From Microlunatus soli (GTDB taxonomy: Bacteria; Actinomycetota; Actinomycetes; Propionibacteriales; Propionibacteriaceae), in NCBI RefSeq assembly GCF_900105385.1, contig NZ_LT629772.1:5394001-5458000 (forward strand): a stretch of DNA of 64,000 nucleotides, written 5' to 3'. The notes beneath the pieces were generated by a model. The model had not been told where the DNA came from. It saw only the letters and a program-made list of their open reading frames with translations, and searched no databases. The position numbers were made by a program, and so were the translations under genes. Positions within the stretch are counted from its first letter, which is position 1; each line of letters begins with the position of its first letter. Positions 54,396-62,738 of the stretch are shown here, in pieces.

Positions 54396-54857
54396 TTGAC
54401 CTCGGAGCCGCTGTCGCTCGGTGCGGCTGCGCCGGACTTCAGCCTGCAGGACCAGCACGGCCAGACGATCAGTCGGGCCGACCTGCTCGGTGCGCCGGCG
54501 GTGCTGGTCTTCTATCCGTACGCGTTCAGCGGCATCTGCAGCTCCGAGCTCGGTCAGCTGCAGACGTCAATGCCCGACTTCACCGCCGCCGGGACGCGGG
54601 TGCTGGCGATCTCGGTGGACACGATCTTTGCGTTACGCACCTTCGCCGACCAGCTCGGGCTGGGGTTCTCGCTGTTGAGTGATTTCTGGCCCCACGGCGC
54701 CGTCGCTCGAGCCTTCGGCGTGTTCGACGAGGAACGCGGCTGTGCGGTCCGTGGCTCGTTCGTGCTGGACGCCGACGGCGTGGTCCGCTGGTCGGTGTGC
54801 AACGAGATCGGTGCCGCTCGCGACATCGGCGAGCACCTGCGCGCCGTCAGCAGCTGA
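54396..54857 (+). CDS. AhpE-like peroxiredoxin
   Basis: 153 aa. Thioredoxin fold with peroxidatic Cys47 in YAFSGICSSELG, matching the P/AFxxxCxxEL motif. No resolving cysteine is obvious at the usual place, as in 1-Cys AhpE; later cysteines are in ERGCAVRG and VCNEIG. It reduces peroxides. The start appears to be TTG at 54396, since no ATG or GTG occurs early in the frame. It follows DUF3052 by 16 bases and is likely cotranscribed. Confidence 0.85.
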   Translation: MTSEPLSLGAAAPDFSLQDQHGQTISRADLLGAPAVLVFYPYAFSGICSSELGQLQTSMPDFTAAGTRVLAISVDTIFALRTFADQLGLGFSLLSDFWPHGAVARAFGVFDEERGCAVRGSFVLDADGVVRWSVCNEIGAARDIGEHLRAVSS

Positions 54858-54881
54858 ACCGGAACCGGGCCCGGACGGGCG

Positions 54882-55139
54882 CTATCGGGTCGGCCGCTGA
54901 CCGGTGTCGGCAGAGCGCTCCGCGGGGACGGCAGGGTGCTCCGCGGGGACGGCAGGGCGCTCCGCGAGGTCGGCCGTCGTCGATGAGTCCGGGATACCGG
55001 TCTCGTCCTTGAATTCCTTGATCGCCCGACCGGCGCTCTTGCCCAGTCCGGCAAGCCTGCTGCCGCCGAACAGCACCAGCACGACGGCGAGGATGATCAA
55101 CAGTTCGGAGGGGCCAATGTCGAGCGCGAGAGGAGCCAC
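54882..55139 (-). CDS. tatA: Sec-independent translocase subunit TatA
   Basis: 85 aa. One helix (ELLIILAVVLVLFGGSRLAGLGK) with the TatA FG motif, then an amphipathic helix (KSAGRAIKEFKDE) and an acidic, repeat-containing tail (PAVPAEHPAVPAERSA). Pore-forming part of the Tat exporter that would serve Tat substrates such as the lipoprotein at 34702. GTG start with TAGGAT 6 nt upstream (leaderless). tatC is not in the window. Confidence 0.9.
   Translation of the reverse strand: MAPLALDIGPSELLIILAVVLVLFGGSRLAGLGKSAGRAIKEFKDETGIPDSSTTADLAERPAVPAEHPAVPAERSADTGQRPTR
54913..54975 (-). repeat. three 21-bp coding repeats in the tatA tail
   Basis: Three near-identical 21-bp units (GCGCTCCGCGGGGACGGCAGG type on the + strand, ending at about 54975) encode the AERPAVP/AEHPAVP repeats. 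In-frame unit length means copy number can change without a frameshift. Confidence 0.7.
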
Positions 55140-55148
55140 ACGCGCATC

Positions 55149-55853
55149 CTAGGTTTCCTTGCTGAGACCAACCGGAGAGGAATCAGAGCCCTTCGGCAGC
55201 ATCGGCAACCGGTCGACGACTTTCATGATCAACAGCAACAGCACCGCCAGCACGACGATCACCGCGAGATTGCGAGCGGTCGCCGCCGCACCGATCACCG
55301 CGACGTCCAGGAACGGATACGGGTACCAGTCGGTGATCGCGCCGCGGATCAGGGTGTAGACGATCCAGGCGATCGGCCAGACCATCGACAGCAGCAGTGT
55401 CCGCCAGCCGATCCGCGGGCGTGGGCCGAAGATCAGCCAGCCGATCAGCGCGACCGGTGGCGTGATGTAGTGCAGCCCGGCATTGACCGCGGCGTGGATG
55501 CCGGTCGGGTCCATCAGCGGGCGGAGCACGGTCACGTAGACGATGCCGGTGATCACGATCCCGAGCAGTCCGGTCAGCCGGATCACCTGCCACCAGGCCC
55601 CGTTGCCACGGCCGCGGCCGAGGTCGGGGTCGATCAGCAGTCGGATCGCCGCGACCAGCACCAGGATGTTGGACTGAATGGTGAAGAAGCTGAACAGATT
55701 CACCAGCCGACTGGACAGCGGCAGGCCGGCAGTGCTGGCGCCGGAGTTGACGTCGACGCTGCCGATCAGAACCAGCCAGGTCTGAGCGATCAGGGACGCG
55801 CCGGTGATCAGGACGTTCACCGCGTGCCAGATCCGCGCCGCTGTCGATGCCAT
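55149..55853 (-). CDS. Pr6Pr family membrane protein
   Basis: 234 aa with about six membrane helices. LVNLFSFFTIQSNILV, RLTGLLGIVITGIVYVTVLRPL, GLHYITPPVALIGWLIFGPR and YPFLDV are the Pr6Pr (FAR-17a/AIG1-like) landmarks. Function unknown. The ATG at 55853 is preferred over an upstream TTG. Directly upstream of tatA on the same strand. Confidence 0.85.
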   Translation of the reverse strand: MASTAARIWHAVNVLITGASLIAQTWLVLIGSVDVNSGASTAGLPLSSRLVNLFSFFTIQSNILVLVAAIRLLIDPDLGRGRGNGAWWQVIRLTGLLGIVITGIVYVTVLRPLMDPTGIHAAVNAGLHYITPPVALIGWLIFGPRPRIGWRTLLLSMVWPIAWIVYTLIRGAITDWYPYPFLDVAVIGAAATARNLAVIVVLAVLLLLIMKVVDRLPMLPKGSDSSPVGLSKET

Positions 55854-55981
55854 GGAGGTCCATTCTGCCCAATCGGACGGCGGGGCCGGTGGCGGGACGC
55901 CGAATCGGTGCCGCGACAATGACTCCGGGCCGGTGCGATTCAGCGCCGGTCGGATCGGACGGACGAGAGTGAGGACGAGCC

Positions 55982-57025
55982 ATGTTGGCGTGTGTCATCG
56001 AGGGGGCGGGGCGGCTGCAGGTCGCCGAGCGGCCGACCCCGCAACCGGCTGCCGGCGAGGTGGCGGTGGACATCACGTACGGCGGTGTGTGCGGCTCGGA
56101 TCTGCACTACTACCACGACGGCGCTGCCGGCGAATTCGCGATCCGGGAGCCGCTGACCGTCGGCCACGAGGTGGTCGGCAGGGTGGGTGCGCTCGGCACC
56201 GGCGTGACCGGTCTGCAGGTCGGCCAGTCGGTCGCGGTGCATCCGGCCAAGGTCTGCGGTGAATGCGTCGAATGCACCTCCGGCGAGCCCCAGCTCTGCG
56301 CCAAGAGTCAGTACCTCGGGTCGGCTGCGCATTTTCCGCACATCCAGGGTGGCTTCACCGAGCGGTTGGTGGTCGACGCCGAGCGTGCAGTGCCGCTGCC
56401 GCCGGGGATGACGCTGCGGCGGGCAGCACTGAGCGAGCCGTTCAGCGTCGCCTATCACGCCGTCAAACGAGCAGGCGACATCGCCGGTAGGACCGTGTTG
56501 GTCACCGGCGCCGGGCCGATCGGTTGCCTTGCGGTCGCCGCCGCCAAGCAGGCCGGGGCCGGCACCGTGTACGCGTCCGACCTGACCGATCAGGCGCTGG
56601 CCCAGGCCGGGCAGATGGGCGCCGACGTGCTGCTGCGCGCCGATCGGACCGAGGACGGCTCCTGGCCGGAACAGGTCGACGTCGCGATCGAGGCGTCGGG
56701 TTCCGGGCCGGGGCTGAACAGCTGCATCCGTACGGTCCGTCGGGCCGGGCTGATCGTCCAGGTCGGCATCCTGCCGCCCGGGATGACCTCGATCCTCGGC
56801 AACGCCCTGGTGAACAAGGAGATCCGGTTGCGCGGATCGTGGCGCTTCCACACCGAGTTCGCCGAGGCGATCGACCTGCTGGCGACCACGATCGATCCCG
56901 AGCCACTGATCTCCCACGAATTCGCGCTGGCCGACGCGCAGCAGGCGTTCGACACCGCCAGCGACCGTTCGGCGGCCTGCAAGGTGCTGTTGCGGATCGG
57001 TGCTGATCCGGAACGGGGGAACTGA
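55982..57025 (+). CDS. zinc alcohol dehydrogenase, L-idonate 5-dehydrogenase-like
   Basis: 347-aa medium-chain dehydrogenase. Catalytic zinc residues Cys37 (GVCGSDLHYY) and His62-Glu63 (VGHEV); structural zinc Cys92, 95, 98 and 106; NAD fold GAGPIG. GSDLHYYHDG and AHFPHIQGGF are typical of L-idonate 5-dehydrogenases. Oxidises a polyol or sugar acid; the exact substrate is inferred. GAGGACGAGCC precedes ATG 55982. First gene of a three-gene operon. Confidence 0.85.
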   Translation: MLACVIEGAGRLQVAERPTPQPAAGEVAVDITYGGVCGSDLHYYHDGAAGEFAIREPLTVGHEVVGRVGALGTGVTGLQVGQSVAVHPAKVCGECVECTSGEPQLCAKSQYLGSAAHFPHIQGGFTERLVVDAERAVPLPPGMTLRRAALSEPFSVAYHAVKRAGDIAGRTVLVTGAGPIGCLAVAAAKQAGAGTVYASDLTDQALAQAGQMGADVLLRADRTEDGSWPEQVDVAIEASGSGPGLNSCIRTVRRAGLIVQVGILPPGMTSILGNALVNKEIRLRGSWRFHTEFAEAIDLLATTIDPEPLISHEFALADAQQAFDTASDRSAACKVLLRIGADPERGN

Positions 57026-57028
57026 GCG

Positions 57029-58288
57029 ATGCCGCGCAAGACCAGGCTCCCCGGCGTATCCCCGGTCCCGGTGACTCGTCGCCGACCCCGCTGGTCGGAG
57101 GTTCGGCAGAACATCCAGTTCCGGTCGGCGAGTGTGAACCCGACGCAGCGTCGACTGGACAATGCCCTGACCATCGACGACCTGCGCAAGGCCGCGCGGC
57201 GGACGACGCCGTTGTCGGTCTTCGACTATGTCGACGGTGCGGCGGAGTCCGAGGTCACCGCGGACCGGAACGTGCAGGCCTTCCGCGACCTCACCTTCCA
57301 CCCCGATGCGCTGCACCCGGTGGCCGACCCGGAGCTCGAGGTCGAGGTGTTCGGTCGCCGATGGGCGCTGCCGCTCGGCTTCGGCGCGACCGGCTACACC
57401 CGGATGATGCACCACCACGGCGAAGCCGCGGTGGCCCGGGTGGCGCAGGCCGTCGGCATCCCGTACGGGCTGTCGACCGTCGGCAACACCACTGTCGAGG
57501 ACGTCCGGGCCGCCGCACCCGAGGTCGACCTGTGGTTCCAGCTGTATCCGACCTCTCAGGAGATCAACGCCGAACTGATCCGTCGCGCCCAAAACGCCGG
57601 CTGCTCGACGATCGTGTTGACCTGCGACACCGCGGTCTCCGGCAAACGGTTCCGGGACGATCGCAACGGACTGACCATCCCGCCGACCCTGCGGCCGGCG
57701 ACGATCGTCGACATGGCGCGGCATCCGTCCTGGTGGGTCAACAAGCTGACCACCGAGCAGGTTTCGTTTGCCTCGTTGAAGTTCCTGGAGTCCAAGTACA
57801 AGTTCAACGAGATCGCCGACCGCGTCTTCGACTCCAATCTCAGCCTGGACAGCCTGGACTGGATCCGGGAGCAGTGGAAGGGACAGCTGCTGGTCAAGGG
57901 CATCCTGTCCGCCGAGGGCGCCGCGGAAGCGGTCGAGCACGGCGCCGACGGGGTGGTGCTGTCCAACCACGGCGGCCGGCAGTTGGACCGGACGCCGGCG
58001 CCGATCACGCTGGTGCCACAGGTCCGCAAGGCGCTGGGCGACCAGGTACCGATCCTGGTCGACAGCGGGATCCGCAACGGCCAGGACATCGCGGCGGCCC
58101 GGGCCCTGGGCGCCGATGCAGCGCTGGTCGGTCGGGCCTACCTGTACGGGATCATGGCCGGTGGCCAGGACGGTGTCGCCCGCGCCTACGAAATCCTGAG
58201 CACCGAATACCGCCGAGCGATGCAGTTGCTCGGGGTCCGCCGCTCGATCGACCTGGCAGCACGGCACGTGTCGCTGCCCGATACGTGA
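57029..58288 (+). CDS. FMN-dependent alpha-hydroxy-acid dehydrogenase
   Basis: 419 aa, lactate dehydrogenase/glycolate oxidase family. FMN and catalytic residues: Lys290 (LLVKGIL), His314 and Arg317 in LSNHGGRQLD, and LVDSGIRNGQDIAAARALGADAALVGRAYLYG. Oxidises an L-2-hydroxy acid, possibly lactate. It starts 3 bases after the dehydrogenase stop. The N-terminal ~40 residues are a basic extension. Confidence 0.9.
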   Translation: MPRKTRLPGVSPVPVTRRRPRWSEVRQNIQFRSASVNPTQRRLDNALTIDDLRKAARRTTPLSVFDYVDGAAESEVTADRNVQAFRDLTFHPDALHPVADPELEVEVFGRRWALPLGFGATGYTRMMHHHGEAAVARVAQAVGIPYGLSTVGNTTVEDVRAAAPEVDLWFQLYPTSQEINAELIRRAQNAGCSTIVLTCDTAVSGKRFRDDRNGLTIPPTLRPATIVDMARHPSWWVNKLTTEQVSFASLKFLESKYKFNEIADRVFDSNLSLDSLDWIREQWKGQLLVKGILSAEGAAEAVEHGADGVVLSNHGGRQLDRTPAPITLVPQVRKALGDQVPILVDSGIRNGQDIAAARALGADAALVGRAYLYGIMAGGQDGVARAYEILSTEYRRAMQLLGVRRSIDLAARHVSLPDT

Positions 58289-58301
58289 AGCGAGTGGGCT
58301 G

Positions 58302-59801
58302 GTGACGGGCGGCAACTGGCTGATCGACGTCCGTCGACCGGGTGCGGACCGACGGCTCGACGTCCGGATCGCCGACGGCGTGGTGGCCCAGATCGTTGAT
58401 CATGACGAAGTCGATCATGACGGTGTGCGGTACGACGCCGGCGGGCGATGGCTGGTCCCCGGTCTGTACGACGGCCACGCCCACCTCACCCAGTATGCGA
58501 TCCAGCAGAGCCGGATCGACCTGTCGACGGCGACATCTGCCGCGCACGCCGTCGACCTGGTGGCTGCTGCAGCGGCCACCGCACCGCAAGCCGGCGGATC
58601 GGATTCCGACGAACCGCTGATCGGCGCCCGGTTCCGTGACGGGCTGTGGCCCGAGCCGCTGCACAAGGACCTGCTCGATCGTCGGTTCGGACGCCGCCCG
58701 GTGATCATGATCAGCGCCGATCTGCACTGTGGTTGGGCGAACAGCGCCGGGATCGCACTGCTGGGACACCCGGGCCACCCGACCGGAGTGCTCAAGGAGG
58801 AGGTCTGGTTCGAGGCCCTGATGCGGCTGCCGCAGCCGAGCGAGCAACGCACCGATGCCCTGGTCGAGGAGGTCGTCGGCTCGGCCGTCCGGCGTGGTCT
58901 GGTGGGCCTGCGCGACTTCGAGTTCGCCGACAACCTCACCGTCTGGGAACGACGTCAGCATTTCGGGCGGACGCCGATCCGGGTCGACTGCGCGGTGCTG
59001 GCGCCGGAGCTGTCCGATGCAACCACCCGTGGATTGACGTCCGGTCAGCAGTTGCCGGGCAGCGACGGTCTGCTCACCCTCGGCCCGGTCAAGGTGTTCG
59101 TCGACGGCTCGCTGAACACCCGGACTGCGTTGTGCCACGACCGGTATCCCGGCACCGACGGCCACGGTGAGACCGTTCTCGATCATGAGGCCCTGTCCGA
59201 GATCATGCGGCAGGCCCAGCGGCGGAAGTTGATCATGGCGGTACACGCGATCGGTGACCTCGCCAATACGATCGCGCTGGACTGTTTCGAACGGACCGGC
59301 GCCGGCGGCAGCATCGAACACGCCCAGCTGGTCGCCGACGACGACCTCGGCCGCTACGCCGTCCTCGGTGTCACCGCCAGCATGCAACCCTGGCACGCGA
59401 TCGACGACTGGCAGGTCGCGGACCGCTACTGGGCAGGACGTACCGGACGGGCCTTCCCGTTTGCGGCACTGGTCGACGCCGGCGCCATGATCGAATTCGG
59501 TTCCGACGCGCCGGTTGCGCCGCTCGATCCCTGGCGGGCGATCGCCGCAGCCGTCGATCGGGAGTCGATCATCGGCCACCCCTGGCACCCCGAACAACAG
59601 CTGTCGGTTGCCGATGCGTTGCGCTTCTCGACCCGCGGGCGCGGCATCGTACGCGCCGGGCAACCGGCGGACCTGGTGCTGCTCGACGCCGACCCGTACA
59701 CACTGGCCGCGCCGGAGTTGATCACTGTCGGTGTGCACGCCACGGCCGTCGCCGGGCACTGGCTGCACGGGCCGTCGGCCCTGGTCGACTGCTTGCCGTG
59801 A
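58302..59801 (+). CDS. amidohydrolase family 3 protein (YtcJ-like)
   Basis: 499 aa. Metal site DGHAHLTQ (about 57-64), a later VHAIGD, SIEHAQLV, and FGSDAPVAPLDP, the amidohydrolase-3 set. It hydrolyses N-acyl or formamide bonds in the family; the substrate here is unknown. It follows the FMN enzyme by 13 bases in the same operon. Region 59807-59821 downstream is a hairpin. Confidence 0.85.
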   Translation: MTGGNWLIDVRRPGADRRLDVRIADGVVAQIVDHDEVDHDGVRYDAGGRWLVPGLYDGHAHLTQYAIQQSRIDLSTATSAAHAVDLVAAAAATAPQAGGSDSDEPLIGARFRDGLWPEPLHKDLLDRRFGRRPVIMISADLHCGWANSAGIALLGHPGHPTGVLKEEVWFEALMRLPQPSEQRTDALVEEVVGSAVRRGLVGLRDFEFADNLTVWERRQHFGRTPIRVDCAVLAPELSDATTRGLTSGQQLPGSDGLLTLGPVKVFVDGSLNTRTALCHDRYPGTDGHGETVLDHEALSEIMRQAQRRKLIMAVHAIGDLANTIALDCFERTGAGGSIEHAQLVADDDLGRYAVLGVTASMQPWHAIDDWQVADRYWAGRTGRAFPFAALVDAGAMIEFGSDAPVAPLDPWRAIAAAVDRESIIGHPWHPEQQLSVADALRFSTRGRGIVRAGQPADLVLLDADPYTLAAPELITVGVHATAVAGHWLHGPSALVDCLP

Positions 59802-59806
59802 ACCGT

Positions 59807-59821
59807 CGGTGATCATCACCG
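59807..59821 (+). terminator. hairpin after amidohydrolase gene
   Basis: CGGTGAT-C-ATCACCG is a perfect palindrome 5 bp after the amidohydrolase stop. It could terminate the three-gene operon; no U-tract follows. Confidence 0.4.
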
Positions 59822-59886
59822 GTCGAACGGGAAGGCGTTACAGCTGTCATACCGTTGCCTGACCCGCCGGGGTTAGCCTCGCTGGC

Positions 59887-60270
59887 GTGTCAGCAACAAC
59901 CTCACGCCCTGTCCTGTTGGTCGGCTTCGACCCGACGACTGTTCCGAATGTCGACGCCGAGCAGGTGAACACCGCGCTGCGGATCGGCCGCGACAGGTTC
60001 GCCGGCTCCGGTCTGGAACCGACGGAATGCCTGGTGTCGTTGGACGAATCGGCCGTCGGTGAGATCACCGCAGCACTGGCCGAGCGCGCCTACGACTGCG
60101 TCGTCGTCGTCGGCGGCGGGATCCGTAAGCCCGAGCCGCTGCTGGAGCTCTTCGAGACCGTGGTGAATCTGATCAGACGGCACGCGCCGCAGGCCGTGAT
60201 CGCCTTCAACTCCAATCCCACCGACAGCTGCGACGCAGCACAGCGGGCGATGGCCAACGCCGCCGACTGA
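59887..60270 (+). CDS. small Rossmann-like hypothetical protein
   Basis: 127 aa. Alternating strands and helices: PVLLVGFDPTTV, DCVVVVGGGIRKPEPLLELFETVVNLIRRHAPQAVIAFNSNP. No named family recognised. GTG start with TAGCCT at 59874-59879, 7 nt upstream (leaderless). It stands alone and converges on the MerR gene. Confidence 0.7.
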   Translation: MSATTSRPVLLVGFDPTTVPNVDAEQVNTALRIGRDRFAGSGLEPTECLVSLDESAVGEITAALAERAYDCVVVVGGGIRKPEPLLELFETVVNLIRRHAPQAVIAFNSNPTDSCDAAQRAMANAAD

Positions 60271-60292
60271 CCGGGCTGCGTCGGCGAGCAGC

Positions 60293-61006
60293 TCAGTCGA
60301 GGGGGAGGATCTGGCTCAGTGCCGCGCTGCCGGCCAGCAGGGATCGGGAGCGACGGGTGATCGACTCCTCTCTGTCGGCCAGGATCGCTTCGAGGCCGGC
60401 GGCGGAGCCGTGCAGCGTTCGGAGTTGTTCCAGCGTCGCGCGGGCAGCATCGATCGGGTAGCCGGCCGAGCGCAGCTGCTGGACGATGCGCGCGTCGCGG
60501 ACCTGCTCGGGCGTAAACCGGCGCCGCCCCCGAGGGTCGCGCTCCGCAGTCAGCAGCCCGGCCGCCTCCCAATGCCGCAGTGCAGAGGTCCGCATCCCGA
60601 GCGCGTCGGCGAGCTCGGCGATCGTCAGATCATCGGCCGGCCGCACATCGCCGATCGGCTCGCTGCCGATCTGGGCCGCCGCATGTCGCGCCAGCGCAAG
60701 ATCGCCGCGCTCGGTGTCGAGCCGGGCGTGGGCTGCATCGAGCATCGCCAGCACCGCGGCCGCGGGGCCGTTGTGTACTGCTCGGAGCAACCGCTTGGCC
60801 TGCACCGGGCCGATGCCGGCGGCCAGCCCCCGATAGGCGAGGGCACACTGCAGATGACGCTCGTGGTAGATCCGGTAGCCGTTGTCGGAACGTTCGGCCG
60901 GTGGCAGCACCCCGTCGCGTTCGAGGTTGCGGACCTGTTGCACCGAATAGTCGGCACGGCGGGCCAGATGAGCGGTCCGCATCCGGGCCGAGTTGAGGGT
61001 TGGCAC
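60293..61006 (-). CDS. transcriptional regulator with two MerR HTH domains
   Basis: 237 aa. Two MerR-type winged helices: residues about 12-70 (ARRADYSVQQVRNLERDGVLPPAERSDNGYRIY) and about 125-190 (LTIAELADALGMRTSALRHWEAAGLLTAERDPRGRRRFTPEQVRDARIVQQL). No separate ligand domain follows. GGAAGGG sets GTG 61006; an ATG at 60982 lacks this. Divergent from DUF6194, its likely target. Confidence 0.8.
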   Translation of the reverse strand: MPTLNSARMRTAHLARRADYSVQQVRNLERDGVLPPAERSDNGYRIYHERHLQCALAYRGLAAGIGPVQAKRLLRAVHNGPAAAVLAMLDAAHARLDTERGDLALARHAAAQIGSEPIGDVRPADDLTIAELADALGMRTSALRHWEAAGLLTAERDPRGRRRFTPEQVRDARIVQQLRSAGYPIDAARATLEQLRTLHGSAAGLEAILADREESITRRSRSLLAGSAALSQILPLD

Positions 61007-61069
61007 GGTCCGCCCTTCCCGAGCTGCGGGGCAAAGCCTCCACATGCACTTCAATGGAACGCTGGAACC

Positions 61070-61543
61070 ATGACGATAGCCGAGATCATCACCATGCTGC
61101 AGGAGTTGGACGGCACGCTCGTCTGGCGACCCGGGCCGGGCGACGGCAGCCCGGAGATCGCCTGGGGTGACGTGTTCTGCTACTACGCACCGGACCAGGT
61201 GGTGCCGGCGACCGGGCAGCCGTTCGCCACCATCGTGGTCAAGGACTATCCCGGCGATGACCGGTCCCGGCTCGATCGGCCGGACACCTTCCGGGTCAAT
61301 GTCGCCGCCGGCCGGCAGGAGTTCATCGACCGGCTGGGACGACAGCCGAGGGACGCCGAACCGCCGGGCACCGATCCGAGCCGAAGCGACACCGTGATGG
61401 CCCATCCGGTCTACGGCGAACTCGGCTGGCTCGCCGTCGTCAATCCCGGCCGGCGCACCGAGGCCGACGTCAGGGCGCTGATCCGGAAGGCCCATTCCTC
61501 GGCGCGGAACCGCTGGCAGCGTCGGACGGTGCCGCGACACTGA
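61070..61543 (+). CDS. DUF6194 family protein
   Basis: 157 aa: MTIAEIITMLQELDGT, SPEIAWGDVFCYYAP, FATIVVKDYPGDDRSRLDRPDTFRVNV, HPVYGELGWLAVVNPG. It matches the DUF6194 pattern (MmcQ/YjbR-like); function unknown. ATG 61070 has no clear Shine-Dalgarno. Its 3' end overlaps the convergent VWA gene by 74 bases. Divergent from the double-MerR regulator. Confidence 0.75.
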   Translation: MTIAEIITMLQELDGTLVWRPGPGDGSPEIAWGDVFCYYAPDQVVPATGQPFATIVVKDYPGDDRSRLDRPDTFRVNVAAGRQEFIDRLGRQPRDAEPPGTDPSRSDTVMAHPVYGELGWLAVVNPGRRTEADVRALIRKAHSSARNRWQRRTVPRH

Positions 61544-62738
61544 TGTCGTTGTCGGCGGCCCAGCCGGCGATGTCGCGGCGATCGATCGCGGCAGCCATCA
61601 GGTCACCGAACAGGTCGGGAGTGCAGGCAAAGGCAGGCACTCCGAGCTCGGACAGTGCCACCGCATGGCCGGCGTCGTAGGACGGCGCCCCGCTGTCGCT
61701 GAGCGCCAACAGCGTGATCATGGTCGCACCGGAGTCGATGATCTGTTTCGACCGATGCAGCATCTCCTCGGCGATGCCGCCCTCGTACAGGTCGCTGATC
61801 AAGATCAACACGGTCTCCTCGGGCCGGTCGATCAGCCCCTGGCAGTAGGCCAGTGCCCGGTTGATGTCGGTGCCGCCGCCGAGCTGCACACCGAACAGCA
61901 CCTCCACCGGATCCTCCGACTCCTCGGTCAGGTCGACCACCTCGGTGTCGAAAACGATCATGCTGGTGGCCACGGTCCGCAGCGAGGCCAGGACCGCGCC
62001 GAAGACCGAGGCGTACACGATCGACTCCGCCATCGAGCCGGACTGGTCGATGCAGAGGATGATCCGGCGTTGCACCTGTTGAGTACGGCGGGCATGGCCG
62101 ATCAGCCGTTCCGGAACGACCGTGCGGTACTCGGGCAGATAGTGCTGCAGGTTGGCAGCGATCGTCTTGCCCCAATCGATGTCGGCGTGCCGGGGTCGGC
62201 GGGTCTTCGCCGCGCGGTTCAGGGCTCCGGAAACCGCCTGCACGGTGGCTGCGGCCAGCCGTCGTTCCAGGTCGTCGGTGACCTGCCGGACGACCCGGCG
62301 TGCCGTCGAGCGACTGTGTTCGGGGATCACCCGGTTGAGCCCGATCAGCGTGGAGACCAGGCCGATGTCGGGCTGCACCGCCTCCAGCATCTCCGGCTCG
62401 GTCAGCAACCGGTGCAGGCCGAGCCGCTGCATCGCATCGGTCTGCATCACCTGGACCACCGAGCTGGGGAAGTAACCTCGGATGTCACCGAGCCAGCGCG
62501 CGACCCGGGGTGCCGAGGCGCCGAGTCCGCCGCGCCGGTTGCCGTCGTAGAGCTCGGACAACGCGCGATCGCGGATCCGGTCGTCGTCGCTGAGCTCGAG
62601 GTCGTCGCCGGCGGCGCTGCCGGATTCGATGTCGGTGGTGGTCAGGCCGTCAGCGTCGCCGCCGCCCAGCACCAGCCTCCAGCGGGTCAACCGTTCCCGT
62701 TCCGTCGGATCGGCCGCGTGCTGATCGTCGGATGTCAT
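61470..62738 (-). CDS. VWA domain protein of DUF5682/MoxR-type cluster
   Basis: 422 aa soluble protein. The N-terminal ~200 residues are helical. The VWA domain has an intact metal site: DQSGSMAES (DxSGS) and a later LISDLYEGG; GGGTDINRAL supplies the Thr. It belongs to the set with DUF5682, MoxR and SWIM-domain proteins. It overlaps the DUF5682 stop by 4 bases. The C-terminal ~20 residues are Ser/Ala/Pro-rich. Confidence 0.85.
   Translation of the reverse strand: MTSDDQHAADPTERERLTRWRLVLGGGDADGLTTTDIESGSAAGDDLELSDDDRIRDRALSELYDGNRRGGLGASAPRVARWLGDIRGYFPSSVVQVMQTDAMQRLGLHRLLTEPEMLEAVQPDIGLVSTLIGLNRVIPEHSRSTARRVVRQVTDDLERRLAAATVQAVSGALNRAAKTRRPRHADIDWGKTIAANLQHYLPEYRTVVPERLIGHARRTQQVQRRIILCIDQSGSMAESIVYASVFGAVLASLRTVATSMIVFDTEVVDLTEESEDPVEVLFGVQLGGGTDINRALAYCQGLIDRPEETVLILISDLYEGGIAEEMLHRSKQIIDSGATMITLLALSDSGAPSYDAGHAVALSELGVPAFACTPDLFGDLMAAAIDRRDIAGWAADNDISVAAPSDAASGSAPRNGPSGSAP

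Noticed and set aside
55940-58315. 791-codon minus-strand open frame
   Set aside because: Antisense to the idonate dehydrogenase and FMN enzyme genes, both with intact active sites.
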